The notes: generated by a model not told the origin, from the letters alone. Counted from the first letter of the stretch, positions 8,522-16,515 are shown. The stretch: 50,003 nt of DNA from Thioploca sp. (GCA_012032555.1 JAAUSR010000036.1:1-50003), one strand, 5' to 3'. A program made the numbers and translations.

Positions 8522-8902
8522 ATGCAACTTCACGAGAAAATTTGCCTGCTCCGCAAGATTAAAGGTTGGTCGCAAGAAGAGATGGCTGATAAACTGCAAA
8601 TGTCTGTTCATGGCTATGCCAATATCGAACGTGGTGAGACCGATGTGCAATTGTCGCGACTGAAGCAAATTTCGCAAGTTCTCGGTGTTGATCTCCAGGA
8701 TTTATTTGGCACAAATGATAAAGTCGTATTGAACTTGGCAAGCACTTGGCACGATCAGAGTAGTCAAAGTAACTTTCAATCTGTAATGGCACAACGCGAG
8801 TTAGAGCACGATCTAGAAAAAGCACGTTTAATTATTGAACAACAAGATAAAGAAATTAAATATCTGAAAGAGATTATTGAATTAATGAAAACTCAGTCGT
8901 AG
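8522..8902 (+). CDS. XRE-family transcriptional regulator with coiled-coil tail, copy 1
   Basis: The 126-aa protein has an N-terminal XRE helix-turn-helix (residues about 1-62; LRKIKGWSQEEMADKLQMS, then ANIERGET). An Asn/Ser-rich linker follows, then a charged C-terminal coiled coil (about 88-122) likely to drive oligomerisation. It is identical in protein and, as far as I can compare, in nucleotide sequence to 10973-11353, so the duplication is recent. It reads divergently from the relic of the secreted Cys-rich gene and is followed by a broken hicBA relic. It may act as an antitoxin-type repressor, but no toxin of its own is evident. Confidence 0.9.
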   Translation: MQLHEKICLLRKIKGWSQEEMADKLQMSVHGYANIERGETDVQLSRLKQISQVLGVDLQDLFGTNDKVVLNLASTWHDQSSQSNFQSVMAQRELEHDLEKARLIIEQQDKEIKYLKEIIELMKTQS

Positions 8903-8992
8903 CTATGTTCGGTTAAGAAACTTCGCTGGATAGATAAGCGCAAAGCGAGATTTATTCTATTCGCGCCTAACTTTTAAACTAAGATAGATTTA

Positions 8993-9156
8993 ATGACGAT
9001 TACCTTAAAAAAAGCCTTAGAGTTTAATCGGTTAGAGGCTATATCGCTAGCTGGCTCTCATTTTTCCGAAGAACTCATTTGGTTATGAAACGGAGAGAGT
9101 TGATTAAGCACTTAAAACATTTTCTTGTTCTCACGCTCCCGCGTGGTAATGTGTAA
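8993..9156 (+). pseudogene. hicBA relic in the left duplicated block
   Basis: 8997-9121 matches about 11579-11702, the end of hicB and the start of hicA. Relative to the right block, about 130 bp including the hicB start is deleted at a tga microhomology. What remains can still be read as a 31-aa HicB tail (8993-9088) and, overlapping by ATGA, an 23-aa HicA head (9085-9156). The latter runs from MKRRELIKHLKH into unrelated sequence containing a palindromic repeat. Both are almost certainly nonfunctional: no HicA catalytic histidine remains. Confidence 0.85.
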
Positions 9157-9178
9157 TTAACTGATTATTAAGTTTTTT

Positions 9179-9406
9179 ATGGACACGAGTACTCAGATTT
9201 ATTATATTGCTCAAACCCTACCTATTTCTCAGCAAGTAGAACTATTGCATTTTGCGGAATTTCTACAAACACGCTTGGTTATGGAAGATACACTACCCAA
9301 ACACGCTAACCTGGCGCAAGCGTTCCACCTGCTGGCTCAGTTACCAGTTGATGGTTTTGATGAACCACGCTTAGATTGGTTGCCAGAAGAACGTGAGTCG
9401 TTATGA
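9179..9406 (+). CDS. DUF2281-type antitoxin of a VapBC-like pair
   Basis: This 75-aa acidic protein has the small helical DUF2281 pattern (IAQTLPISQQVELLHFAEFL) and precedes a PIN-domain toxin, overlapping it by ATGA. Such proteins act as antitoxins that wrap the PIN active site and repress the operon. Assignment rests on that pattern and on the coupled toxin. It sits between the two duplicated blocks and is not itself duplicated. Confidence 0.8.
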   Translation: MDTSTQIYYIAQTLPISQQVELLHFAEFLQTRLVMEDTLPKHANLAQAFHLLAQLPVDGFDEPRLDWLPEERESL

Positions 9407-9819
9407 ATATCACTCGTTATTTATTGGACACTAACATTTGTATTTACATTGCCAAAAAACAACCCCTCGCCGTGCTAGAACGCTTTAATCAGCTACAAGT
9501 AGGCGAAGTTGCAATATCCTTAATCACATTAGGCGAACTTTATTTGGGTATAGAAAAAAGCCAACAGGCAGATAAGGCACGCCAGATTTTAAAGCCGCTA
9601 TTACAACTTATTCTGGCATTACCACTACCTATAGAAACGGCTGTTCACTATGCGCGTATCCGTGCAGCACTAGAAAAACAAGGCAGACCGATTGGTGCAA
9701 ATGATTTATGGATTGCCGCCCATGCTTTGACAGAACGCTATATTTTGGTGACCAACAATGTCAAAGAATTTGCCAGGATTCCTGAACTGTACTTAGAAAA
9801 TTGGCTTGATCAAGCATAA
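9403..9819 (+). CDS. vapC: VapC-family PIN-domain ribonuclease toxin
   Basis: The 138-aa protein is a full PIN domain with the acidic residues of VapC toxins: D9 in LLDTN, E45 in LGELYLG and D101 in GANDLWIAAHA. It also has the usual TNNVKEFARIPEL end. VapC enzymes cleave tRNA or rRNA to stop translation. Its start overlaps the antitoxin stop (ATGA), the normal coupling for these pairs. Nothing is missing, so the pair is probably functional. Confidence 0.92.
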   Translation: MNITRYLLDTNICIYIAKKQPLAVLERFNQLQVGEVAISLITLGELYLGIEKSQQADKARQILKPLLQLILALPLPIETAVHYARIRAALEKQGRPIGANDLWIAAHALTERYILVTNNVKEFARIPELYLENWLDQA

Positions 9820-9825
9820 CTCGGT

Positions 9826-9852
9826 TAGGGCGAACACGCAGGTTCGCCCCTA
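9826..9852. repeat. Palindromic repeat after vapC
   Basis: tagggcgaac (9826-9835) pairs with gttcgcccc-ta (9842-9852), with one bulged base and a short loop. It lies between the convergent vapC and secreted Cys-rich genes and could act as a bidirectional terminator. It resembles REP-like palindromes. Confidence 0.6.
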
Positions 9853-9869
9853 CATATGTGGCATTCTGA

Positions 9870-10778
9870 TTATTGTGTACTTTGTTCTAACTCCGCATCC
9901 GGAGTAAACGTTATGTATTCATAATAAAATTTACTCTCGCCTTTAGAATCAATATCTTCCAAGGCATAGCAATAGGGTATACCCGGTTTGACATCTTTAT
10001 CTAAATAAGCATAGTTGGAACCAGAGGTCGTACTGCCAGTAGCAGGAATTAAAGTCGGATTGCCTTTTTCATCGAGTGTCGTCATCGTGATTTGTTTGTA
10101 GTCATCCATATTGTCGGAACAACCGCAATATTTTCCTAAATCCGGAGTACCGCGCCACACCCGAAATCCTTGACTATCTAGTTCACTCTTGGTAGTCCAG
10201 GTTAAGGAAATACCGTCTTTTTGGGGTGTTGCGGTGAATTCGTCGAGGTCTACTAGGTCTGAGTCACAACCACAATCCTCTGTTTCTGGATTGCATTGTC
10301 CTATTTCTAATCCCTTGACTTTACTTTGAGGTTTACAGCATTTACAGGGACAAGTTACTTTTAGAATCTCCACTGAACATACATATTTGTCCTGATTGTC
10401 ACGACATTTTAACTCTGGGTTAGCTAATGTTGTTTGACACGTAATATTAATCTGACCATTTTTATTTTTTTTGTAATCAATGTGTTTTTGTTTTTCATCA
10501 GCTACACAATTTGGTGCCCACTTAGGACACACTACACCCTCAATTATGTTACATTTTTTTTCACATTTTGGCATAAGCTGTTGAAGATGTTTAGAGCCTT
10601 CTCTTATTGCTTCTCCTATACTATTATGTGTAACACAAAACTCTGAGGTAGTGATAGTTTTAGGCATATCCTGTCGATTTGAATCTCCACAATCCTTAGC
10701 TTGCCCAATCCCCGGATAACCCAAAATCATAAACACAACGACTACATTAGTCATTATCCTAATGACAGAAAATCTCAT
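9870..10778 (-). CDS. Secreted cysteine-rich protein with C-terminal FN3-like domain
   Basis: The 302-aa product starts with a signal peptide ending near GQA (residue 27). The mature part has 19 cysteines, including the cluster CPCKCC and the pairs CGC, so it is probably held by disulfides or binds metal outside the cytoplasm. The C-terminal 120 residues look like a fibronectin-III-type beta sandwich (ISLTWTTKSELDSQGFRVWR, then YLDKDVKPGIPYCYALED), a module frequent in exported proteins of sulfur bacteria. I do not recognise the N-terminal part. It is divergent from an XRE gene, with 194 bp and an operator-like palindrome between them. A copy with its middle deleted lies at 8159-8321. Its function is unknown. 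Confidence 0.75.
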   Translation of the reverse strand: MRFSVIRIMTNVVVVFMILGYPGIGQAKDCGDSNRQDMPKTITTSEFCVTHNSIGEAIREGSKHLQQLMPKCEKKCNIIEGVVCPKWAPNCVADEKQKHIDYKKNKNGQINITCQTTLANPELKCRDNQDKYVCSVEILKVTCPCKCCKPQSKVKGLEIGQCNPETEDCGCDSDLVDLDEFTATPQKDGISLTWTTKSELDSQGFRVWRGTPDLGKYCGCSDNMDDYKQITMTTLDEKGNPTLIPATGSTTSGSNYAYLDKDVKPGIPYCYALEDIDSKGESKFYYEYITFTPDAELEQSTQ

Positions 10779-10898
10779 AATTTACTACTATCCTTTAGTA
10801 ATGTAGAAAAAAAGGGCCAATATGGCGTGCCGACAAAAATTCAACTACTCCATATTAGACAGTTCAGTTAGAATAAAATAATAAGCTGTTACACTCAC

Positions 10899-10925
10899 GT
10901 TAAAGTTTAACTAAATAACTTTAAC
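10899..10925. promoter_or_regulatory. Perfect inverted repeat upstream of XRE copy 2, probable operator
   Basis: This is the same 9-9-9 dyad (gttaaagtt/aactttaac) as at 8448-8474. It lies 47 bp before the XRE start and 121 bp before the divergent secreted gene, so one bound repressor could control both. Confidence 0.55.
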
Positions 10926-10972
10926 AATCCAGGCAGTTCAACTGAATAATTCCACCAGCGAGACTGTATGTT

Positions 10973-11353
10973 ATGCAACTTCACGAGAAAATTTGCCTGC
11001 TCCGCAAGATTAAAGGTTGGTCGCAAGAAGAGATGGCTGATAAACTGCAAATGTCTGTTCATGGCTATGCCAATATCGAACGTGGTGAGACCGATGTGCA
11101 ATTGTCGCGACTGAAGCAAATTTCGCAAGTTCTCGGTGTTGATCTCCAGGATTTATTTGGCACAAATGATAAAGTCGTATTGAACTTGGCAAGCACTTGG
11201 CACGATCAGAGTAGTCAAAGTAACTTTCAATCTGTAATGGCACAACGCGAGTTAGAGCACGATCTAGAAAAAGCACGTTTAATTATTGAACAACAAGATA
11301 AAGAAATTAAATATCTGAAAGAGATTATTGAATTAATGAAAACTCAGTCGTAG
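10973..11353 (+). CDS. XRE-family transcriptional regulator with coiled-coil tail, copy 2
   Basis: Identical to the 126-aa product at 8522-8902: XRE helix-turn-helix followed by a charged coiled coil. Here both neighbours are intact: the divergent secreted Cys-rich gene on one side and hicBA 104 bp downstream on the other. This block is therefore the more complete version of the arrangement. A third, truncated relative lies just downstream at 11872-12095. Confidence 0.9.
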   Translation: MQLHEKICLLRKIKGWSQEEMADKLQMSVHGYANIERGETDVQLSRLKQISQVLGVDLQDLFGTNDKVVLNLASTWHDQSSQSNFQSVMAQRELEHDLEKARLIIEQQDKEIKYLKEIIELMKTQS

Positions 11354-11457
11354 CTATGTTCGGTTAAGAAACTTCGCTGGATAGATAAGCGCAAAGCGAG
11401 ATTTATTCTATTCGCGCCTAACTTTTAAACTAAGATAGATTTAATGAGGTAAGATTT

Positions 11458-11670
11458 ATGCAAAATACTTACACCGCAATTATCAAGCCTGATGGCGATT
11501 GGTGGATTGGCTGGATTGAAGAAATTCCTGGTATTAATTGTCAAGAAGCCACTCGTGAGGAATTATTAGAGAGTTTGACAATTACCTTGAAAGAAGCCTT
11601 AGAGTTTAATCGGTTAGAGGCTATATCGCTAGCTGGCTCTCATTTTTCCGAAGAACTCATTTGGTTATGA
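11458..11670 (+). CDS. hicB: HicB-family antitoxin
   Basis: The 70-aa protein is a short HicB fold: YTAIIKPDGDWWIGWIEEIPG, then EATREELLESLTITLKEALE. It neutralises HicA. A strong GAGGT lies seven bases before the ATG. The gene precedes hicA and overlaps it by ATGA. It lacks a long DNA-binding tail, so operon control may rest with the upstream XRE protein (inference). The start of this gene is deleted in the left duplicated block. Confidence 0.88.
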   Translation: MQNTYTAIIKPDGDWWIGWIEEIPGINCQEATREELLESLTITLKEALEFNRLEAISLAGSHFSEELIWL

Positions 11671-11855
11671 AACGGAGAGAGTTGATTGAACACTTAAAAC
11701 ATTATGGATGTAAATTGGTTCGAGAAGGTGCTAAACATTCTTGGTGGCATAATCCCCTTCTAAATAAAAGGTCAGCCGTACCCAGGCATATGGAATTGAG
11801 CGATATATTGGCCAACAAAATCTGTAAAGACTTGGGAATCCCTTCAGTTAAATAA
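11667..11855 (+). CDS. hicA: HicA-family mRNA interferase toxin
   Basis: The 62-aa protein fits HicA: MKRRELIEHLKHYGCKLVRE, then GAKHSWWHNP with the presumed catalytic H24, then the VPRHMELS and ICKDLGIP end. HicA degrades mRNA independently of the ribosome's codon choice. I use the ATG at 11667, which overlaps the hicB stop, rather than the TTG two codons earlier. It appears complete. Confidence 0.9.
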   Translation: MKRRELIEHLKHYGCKLVREGAKHSWWHNPLLNKRSAVPRHMELSDILANKICKDLGIPSVK

Positions 11856-11871
11856 GTAAAGGTAGCCGGTT

Positions 11872-12095
11872 GATGTTGAACTCCAGAATTTATTTGGTAT
11901 GAACGATAAATGGTACTCAATTTGGCAAGTACTTGGCATGATCATAGTAGTCAAAATAACTTTCAATCTTTGATGACACAACGTGAGTTAGAGCATGAAT
12001 TGGAAAAAGCACGTTTAATTATTGAACAACAAGATAAAGATATTAAGTATCTAAAAGAAATTATTGAGTTAATGAAAACTCAGTCATTGCCTTAA
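11872..12095 (+). pseudogene. Truncated, frameshifted third XRE copy
   Basis: The segment encodes the end of the XRE protein family seen at 8522 and 10973: VDVELQNLFGMNDK, then after a one-base shift VLNLASTWHDHSSQ and the coiled coil to TQSLP. The helix-turn-helix half is absent. The shift would be repaired by one more A in the run at 11908-11910. It is more diverged than the two intact copies, so it is an older event. Confidence 0.85.
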
Positions 12096-12142
12096 TAACG
12101 TGTTCCTACCTCACTAATTTTTCCAATGAGAGTAACTTAACC

Positions 12143-12373
12143 ATGATTATTCTTGAACAAGTGAATTTAGTAGAATTACCAGAAAGATTGCTTCTTTTAA
12201 AGTTGCCGGCTGAAACCCGATTAACAGTGACAGTGGAAGACAGTAATACGGTTCAACCTCACTGGGATAAATCAACCGTGTTAGCGGCTATGAACCGGCT
12301 GAAAGGCTCCGGCAATGGTAAGCTAGTGATAGCTTTATTAGAAGCACGAAAACGAGAGCAACGGGTTAAATGA
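12143..12373 (+). CDS. Probable antitoxin of a PIN-domain toxin pair
   Basis: A 76-aa protein with a short beta-rich start (ELPERLLLLKLPAETRLTVTVED) and a basic helical tail ending KREQRVK. I do not recognise the family firmly. Its size, position before a PIN toxin and four-base ATGA overlap with it mark it as the cognate antitoxin. Confidence 0.7.
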   Translation: MIILEQVNLVELPERLLLLKLPAETRLTVTVEDSNTVQPHWDKSTVLAAMNRLKGSGNGKLVIALLEARKREQRVK

Positions 12374-12795
12374 ATCAATACGTTTTAGATACCTCAGCAT
12401 TACTGGCTTATATCGAAAATGAAGATGGAACTGATGAAATAGATTTCCTGCTAAGACAAGCACTGCAGAACCAACTATTGCTTTTTATGTCTGTTATGAG
12501 TAGCGTTGAGATTTTCTATATTTCTTGGCAAGAGCAAGGCATGGTGGTTGCGGTAGAACGTTTAAAATTGCTTAACAACTTGCCTATTACACCAGTCGCT
12601 TTGGATAATCAATTTGTCCAATTAATAGGGGAAATAAAAGCCACTAAAAAAATGTCACTTGCGGATAGTTGTATTGCTGGGTTGGCAAAATTCAAATCAG
12701 CTATTCTTGTTCACAAGGATCCTGAATTTGAGCAAGTTGAAGATATCATTGACCAACTTAAACTACCTTACAAGACTCAACAAACCAAACTGTAA
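12370..12795 (+). CDS. PIN-domain (VapC-like) toxin
   Basis: A 141-aa PIN domain with D7 in VLDTSALLAYIE, E47 in SSVEIFYI, D99 in KMSLADSCIAGLAK and D117 in LVHKDPEFE, so all four acidic positions are present. It is a different subfamily from the vapC at 9403. It is translationally coupled to the preceding antitoxin. Expected activity is RNA cleavage. Confidence 0.9.
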   Translation: MNQYVLDTSALLAYIENEDGTDEIDFLLRQALQNQLLLFMSVMSSVEIFYISWQEQGMVVAVERLKLLNNLPITPVALDNQFVQLIGEIKATKKMSLADSCIAGLAKFKSAILVHKDPEFEQVEDIIDQLKLPYKTQQTKL

Positions 12796-12855
12796 GTTCC
12801 TTTATAAAGTTAAGACGAACGGTTTCACATCCCACAAACCAAAAACGATCACACT

Positions 12856-13113
12856 ATGGATGCAATTCACATCTATCAATTATGTAATAATTTGCCACAA
12901 ACTTTAGATAAAATCTGTCACGATCATGAACCGGTGATTATTACCCGTGATGATGGTGAACGGGTGGTGATTTTGTCTTATGCGGATTATAGTGCACTGG
13001 AAGAAACCAGCTATTTGTTGCGTAGTCCAGTCATGGCTAAACGCCTACGTGAAAGCCTAGAAAGTTTTCATAATCAAGGTGGTATGGAGTATAATTTTGC
13101 AGAAGAGCAATGA
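12856..13113 (+). CDS. Orphan Phd/YefM-family antitoxin
   Basis: The 85-aa protein has the YefM pattern: an N-terminal DNA-binding half with EPVIITRDDGERVVILSYADYSALEET (quoted in two parts: EPVIITRDDGERVV, ILSYADYSALEET) and a toxin-binding tail with YLLRSPVMAKRLRES. The partner is normally YoeB, starting in an ATGA overlap. An ATG overlaps the stop here (13110-13112), but after about five codons it runs into an 82-bp palindromic repeat and stops after 21 codons. The toxin is therefore lost. Confidence 0.88.
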   Translation: MDAIHIYQLCNNLPQTLDKICHDHEPVIITRDDGERVVILSYADYSALEETSYLLRSPVMAKRLRESLESFHNQGGMEYNFAEEQ

Positions 13114-13124
13114 AAATAGCAAGC

Positions 13125-13206
13125 GTAGGGTGGATAAGGCGCCAGCCGTCATCCACTTTCATCGAATTCAATTAATGGTGTATGGCGCTTCGCTTATACA
13201 CCCTAC
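13125..13206. repeat. 82-bp palindromic repeat (MITE-like)
   Basis: gtagggtg (13125-13132) and caccctac (13199-13206) are perfect terminal inverted repeats. Inside are two sub-hairpins, one of them gtgtat...atacac (13179-13200). The element begins five codons into what should be the YefM partner toxin and ends shortly before argS. Elements with gtagggtg ends are common dispersed repeats. Confidence 0.75.
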
Positions 13207-13260
13207 ACGAGCTATCACGATATTTTTTTAAATTAAGTCTTCTTGAGGTCAAATTTTTCC

Positions 13261-15014
13261 TTGAAACAACATTTACACGCATTATTTGTACAAGCCCTGG
13301 CGCAATTACAACGACAAGGTGTGGTTCCCGAAACGATTACTACCGATATACGGCTAGAGCGCAGTCGTGATAAACAATACGGTGATTTCGCTTGTAACGC
13401 CGCTATGGTATTGGCAAAAGTGGCTAAAATGCGCCCACGCGATTTGGCGGAACGATTAATTGTTCAACTACCCACTCATGAATGGGTTGCTAAAGTTGAA
13501 ATTGCTGGACCAGGTTTTATCAATGTGTTTTTGACACCCGATGCTTATCAGGCAGTGATTCATGAGGTGCTAACAAATTCAGCCACTTATGGTCAAAGTC
13601 AACTCGGTGCGGGTCAAGCTATCTTGATAGAATATGTTTCGGCTAATCCTACCGGTCCTTTGCATGTTGGGCATGGACGAGGAGCGGCTTATGGTGCGGC
13701 TTTAGCGAATTTATTGCAAGCAGTCGGTTATCGAGTCCATCAAGAATATTACGTGAACGATGCTGGGCGGCAAATGGATATTTTAGCTACCAGTGTGTGG
13801 TTACGTTATCTAGAATTGTGTGGAGAGTCAGTATCTTTCCCCACCAATGGTTATCATGGTGATTACGTTTGGGATATTGCCGCAAGTTTACATCGTGAAC
13901 AACATAACCTTTTCCATCAACCTCTAACGGCTGTCTTTGCCAATATTCCATCGGACGAACCACAAGGCGGTGATAAAGAAGAACATATTGATGCCCTGAT
14001 TGAACGTAGCAAGCAGTTATTGGGAACAGTTCACTATCAACAAATGTTTCAATGCGGCTTAACGTTGATTTTAGAGGATATCCGCCGTGATTTGGAACAA
14101 TTTGGAGTGAAATATGATGAATGGTTTGCTGAATCGAGTTTAACTGCAGCTGATACGGTGCACCGAGCCATAGCGCAATTACAAGCCCAAGGACATCTTT
14201 ATAAACAAGACGGGGCGTTATGGTTTCGCTCCAGTGCGTTTGGTGATGAGAAAGATCGGGTAGTCGTTCGTGACAATGGACAGTTAACTTATTTTGCCTC
14301 TGATATTGCTTATCATTAAATAAGTTAGAACGTGGCTTTAATCAACTCATTAATATTTGGGGAGCAGATCATCACGGTTATATTGCCCGAGTCAAAGCGG
14401 CAATGACGGCTTTAGGTGCGAATGCCAATCAATTAACCATTTTACTCGTACAATTTGCTACTTTATATCGCGGTCAAGAGCGATTACAGATGTCTACCCG
14501 CAGCGGCGAATTTGTAACTTTACGAGAATTACGGGAAGAAGTGGGACGAGACGCGGCGCGGTTTTTTTATATCCAACGGAAAAGCGAACAACACTTGGAT
14601 TTTGATTTAGAGTTAGCCAAATCTCAGGTAAATGCCAATCCAGTTTATTATATTCAATATGCCCATGCTCGAATTGCCAGCGTATTTCGGGAGTTGGCGG
14701 AAAAGCATCTGAGTTGGAATTACACTCAGGCGATTTTAAGCAAACTGGAAAATGCTTATGAGCAAGCTTTATTGGTTACGATATCGCGTTATCCGGAGGT
14801 GATAGAACAAGCTGCGCAAGTTTATGAGCCGCACCAACTAACTTATTATTTAATTGACTTGGCTAAAGATTTTCACACGTACTATAATGAAGTTAAGTTT
14901 TTAGTAACCGATGATGAGTTACGCAATGCACGTTTAAGTTTGATTGCAGCAGTACAACAAGTATTGCGTAATGGGTTAAAACTAATTGGGGTATCCGCAC
15001 CAGAGGTGATGTAG
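13261..15014 (+). CDS. argS: Arginyl-tRNA synthetase, frameshifted as assembled
   Basis: ArgS charges tRNA-Arg. The N-terminal domain, the HIGH-type motif [15 protein letters not shown] and the KMSK-loop equivalent [11 protein letters not shown] are all present, and the anticodon-binding domain ends GVSAPEVM. As read, a stop follows DIAYH at 14317. One more T at 14316-14317 restores [15 protein letters not shown] and a continuous 584-aa protein, the normal length. The gene is essential and both halves are well conserved, so a sequence error is likely. I chose the TTG at 13261 (MKQHLHALF), which has GAGG upstream; a TTG at 13243 is possible. The SPOR gene overlaps its stop by one base (TAGTG). 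Confidence 0.93.
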
Positions 15015-15592
15015 TGGCTTCGCGAAATCGACGTACTCGACGAACAGATAATTATGTTTCGCCTTCTTGTCCGCCAGGATGGGCTTGGTTATTAGCCGGT
15101 ATCATGATTGGACTATTCATTTCTTTCTTGATTTATTTACGAGAAATCGCACCTCATGATGTGGTGTTACCGGAAACCAATCTGGCTACAGTAACCGCAC
15201 CGAATGAAACTGTGCCAACACCACCCAGTGCGCCTTTTGAAATTTACGATCCCCTTATGGATAAACCCAAAGCAACGGAAAAAAATCCACCAACTGCTCC
15301 CGCTTCACCGCCCAATTCAGGAGAAACCATGCCTTCTTCTGATCTACCGATTACAGTACCAGGACGATATTTATTACAAGTGGGTTCATTTCGGGATGAA
15401 CGGGAAGCAGAAGGTTTAAAAGCACATCTCGCTTCGCTCGGAATTCCAGCGCGGATCGAGTCGACTATGCTTAATCAAAATGGGCGTTGGTATCGGGTAC
15501 AAGTTGGTCCTTTTACCGATTTAGATAAGCTTAATCAAATTCGTGCCCAACTGGCAGCGAATAGTTTAGCCTTTATTTTGCTTAAATTTTAG
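15014..15592 (+). CDS. SPOR-domain membrane protein
   Basis: The 192-aa protein starts at a GTG overlapping the argS stop. It has a short basic cytoplasmic end, one membrane helix (about 22-41), a Pro-rich periplasmic linker and a C-terminal SPOR domain (about 113-192; RYLLQVGSFRDEREAEGLKA, RVQVGPFTDLDKL). SPOR domains bind denuded septal peptidoglycan. The argS-SPOR pairing and FtsN-like layout, common in gammaproteobacteria, suggest a division protein related to FtsN. I do not assign the symbol because the essential N-terminal FtsN segment cannot be recognised. Confidence 0.88.
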   Translation: MASRNRRTRRTDNYVSPSCPPGWAWLLAGIMIGLFISFLIYLREIAPHDVVLPETNLATVTAPNETVPTPPSAPFEIYDPLMDKPKATEKNPPTAPASPPNSGETMPSSDLPITVPGRYLLQVGSFRDEREAEGLKAHLASLGIPARIESTMLNQNGRWYRVQVGPFTDLDKLNQIRAQLAANSLAFILLKF

Positions 15593-15652
15593 CAAGATTA
15601 CTTTGACAATTTGGCACAAGTAAATCGTCCAGCGTAACTTAACTGAAAAATA

Positions 15653-15841
15653 ATGGCTTATAGCGATTTTACGCTTAAAAAAATCAAAGCGGACTTGAAT
15701 ATCAAGCGAGTTGAGAATAACTCATTATTCTCAGCTATTCAGGAAAATAGCGTGAGTGAGCATCTTATCAACATACTTAAAAGAAATGTACCACTTGCGC
15801 TAGCGATTAATACTGAACCAGCAACTTTAATAATCCGCTAA
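15653..15841 (+). pseudogene. 5' fragment of a PD-(D/E)XK-like gene
   Basis: The 62-aa frame (MAYSDFTLKKIKADL to LALAINTEPA) aligns with the N-terminal third of the gene at 3156-3785 (MSYSDFKTLADVK to LALNINTEKA) and then stops. The nuclease core is missing. Its end meets the convergent Uma2 gene, overlapping by three bases, so the rest was probably lost by rearrangement there. Confidence 0.75.
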
Positions 15842-16515
15842 CAGTTGGTATAGCGTAATTTTTCCAATTCAGCTTGCAGTTCAATTATTTTCGCTTGAGC
15901 CGTTGCTAATTCTTTTTTAGTTTGTTGGATTTCAGTATGAATTTCTAGCGAAGTCGGTAACAGTTCACCGGTAGTGATATCAATTAGCCTTAAGATATCT
16001 CCTTGTGGAAACAGGATTAATCCTAATTCTAGACTTAATAGCGTTCCTTGAGAAGATAAAGTTATCGGTTGATAACGTCCCTCCTCTAAAGAATATCCCC
16101 GTAACCGTGGTTTAAAATGCTCGCCAAGCGGATCGAATAAAAAATATTCTCGTACACCCAGTCGGTCGTATAGCCCAAATTTGGCACTCAAATCCGTTTG
16201 ATTAATCGGTTTAGAAATAACTTCAATAATGGTACTGGGAACCGCTCGTTCTTCCCAGCGTTTAAAGGCCCGCCGTTTATGTTTTAAGACGCCTTTAACG
16301 ACAAAAACATCCAGCTTTTTTACTGCTTTAGGATTGTCTTGTTCATAATAAAAATTCATCTCCCCGGCAACATAAACTTGCGGGTTTTGAGCAAAAAAAT
16401 CTCTTAGCATTTGAACTAAAAGAATAATTGCTGTAAAGTAAAAATCTGTTTTACCATCTGCTTCTGAGTATTCAGTAAGAGAAGCAGGGGATATCGTTTT
16501 TCCCATTTTATTCAC
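15838..16515 (-). CDS. Uma2-family (DUF820) putative restriction endonuclease-like protein
   Basis: The protein is 225 aa, or 222 aa from the more likely ATG that gives MGKTISPAS. It has the Uma2 core of the PD-(D/E)XK superfamily: KKLDVFVVKG, then STIIEVISKP, then KFGLYDRLGVREYFLFDP. A C-terminal coiled coil follows (about 190-220). These genes are abundant in cyanobacteria and filamentous sulfur bacteria, and their role is unproven. It is convergent with the preceding gene fragment. Confidence 0.88.
   Translation of the reverse strand: MNKMGKTISPASLTEYSEADGKTDFYFTAIILLVQMLRDFFAQNPQVYVAGEMNFYYEQDNPKAVKKLDVFVVKGVLKHKRRAFKRWEERAVPSTIIEVISKPINQTDLSAKFGLYDRLGVREYFLFDPLGEHFKPRLRGYSLEEGRYQPITLSSQGTLLSLELGLILFPQGDILRLIDITTGELLPTSLEIHTEIQQTKKELATAQAKIIELQAELEKLRYTNC

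Noticed and set aside
8456-8677. Minus-strand frames opposite both XRE genes (also 8559-8825, 10907-11128, 11010-11276)
   Set aside because: They are duplicated only because the XRE block is duplicated; they resemble no known protein.
12659-12907. 82-codon plus-strand frame overlapping the PIN toxin end
   Set aside because: Lies mostly inside the PIN gene in another frame and looks like a shadow of it.
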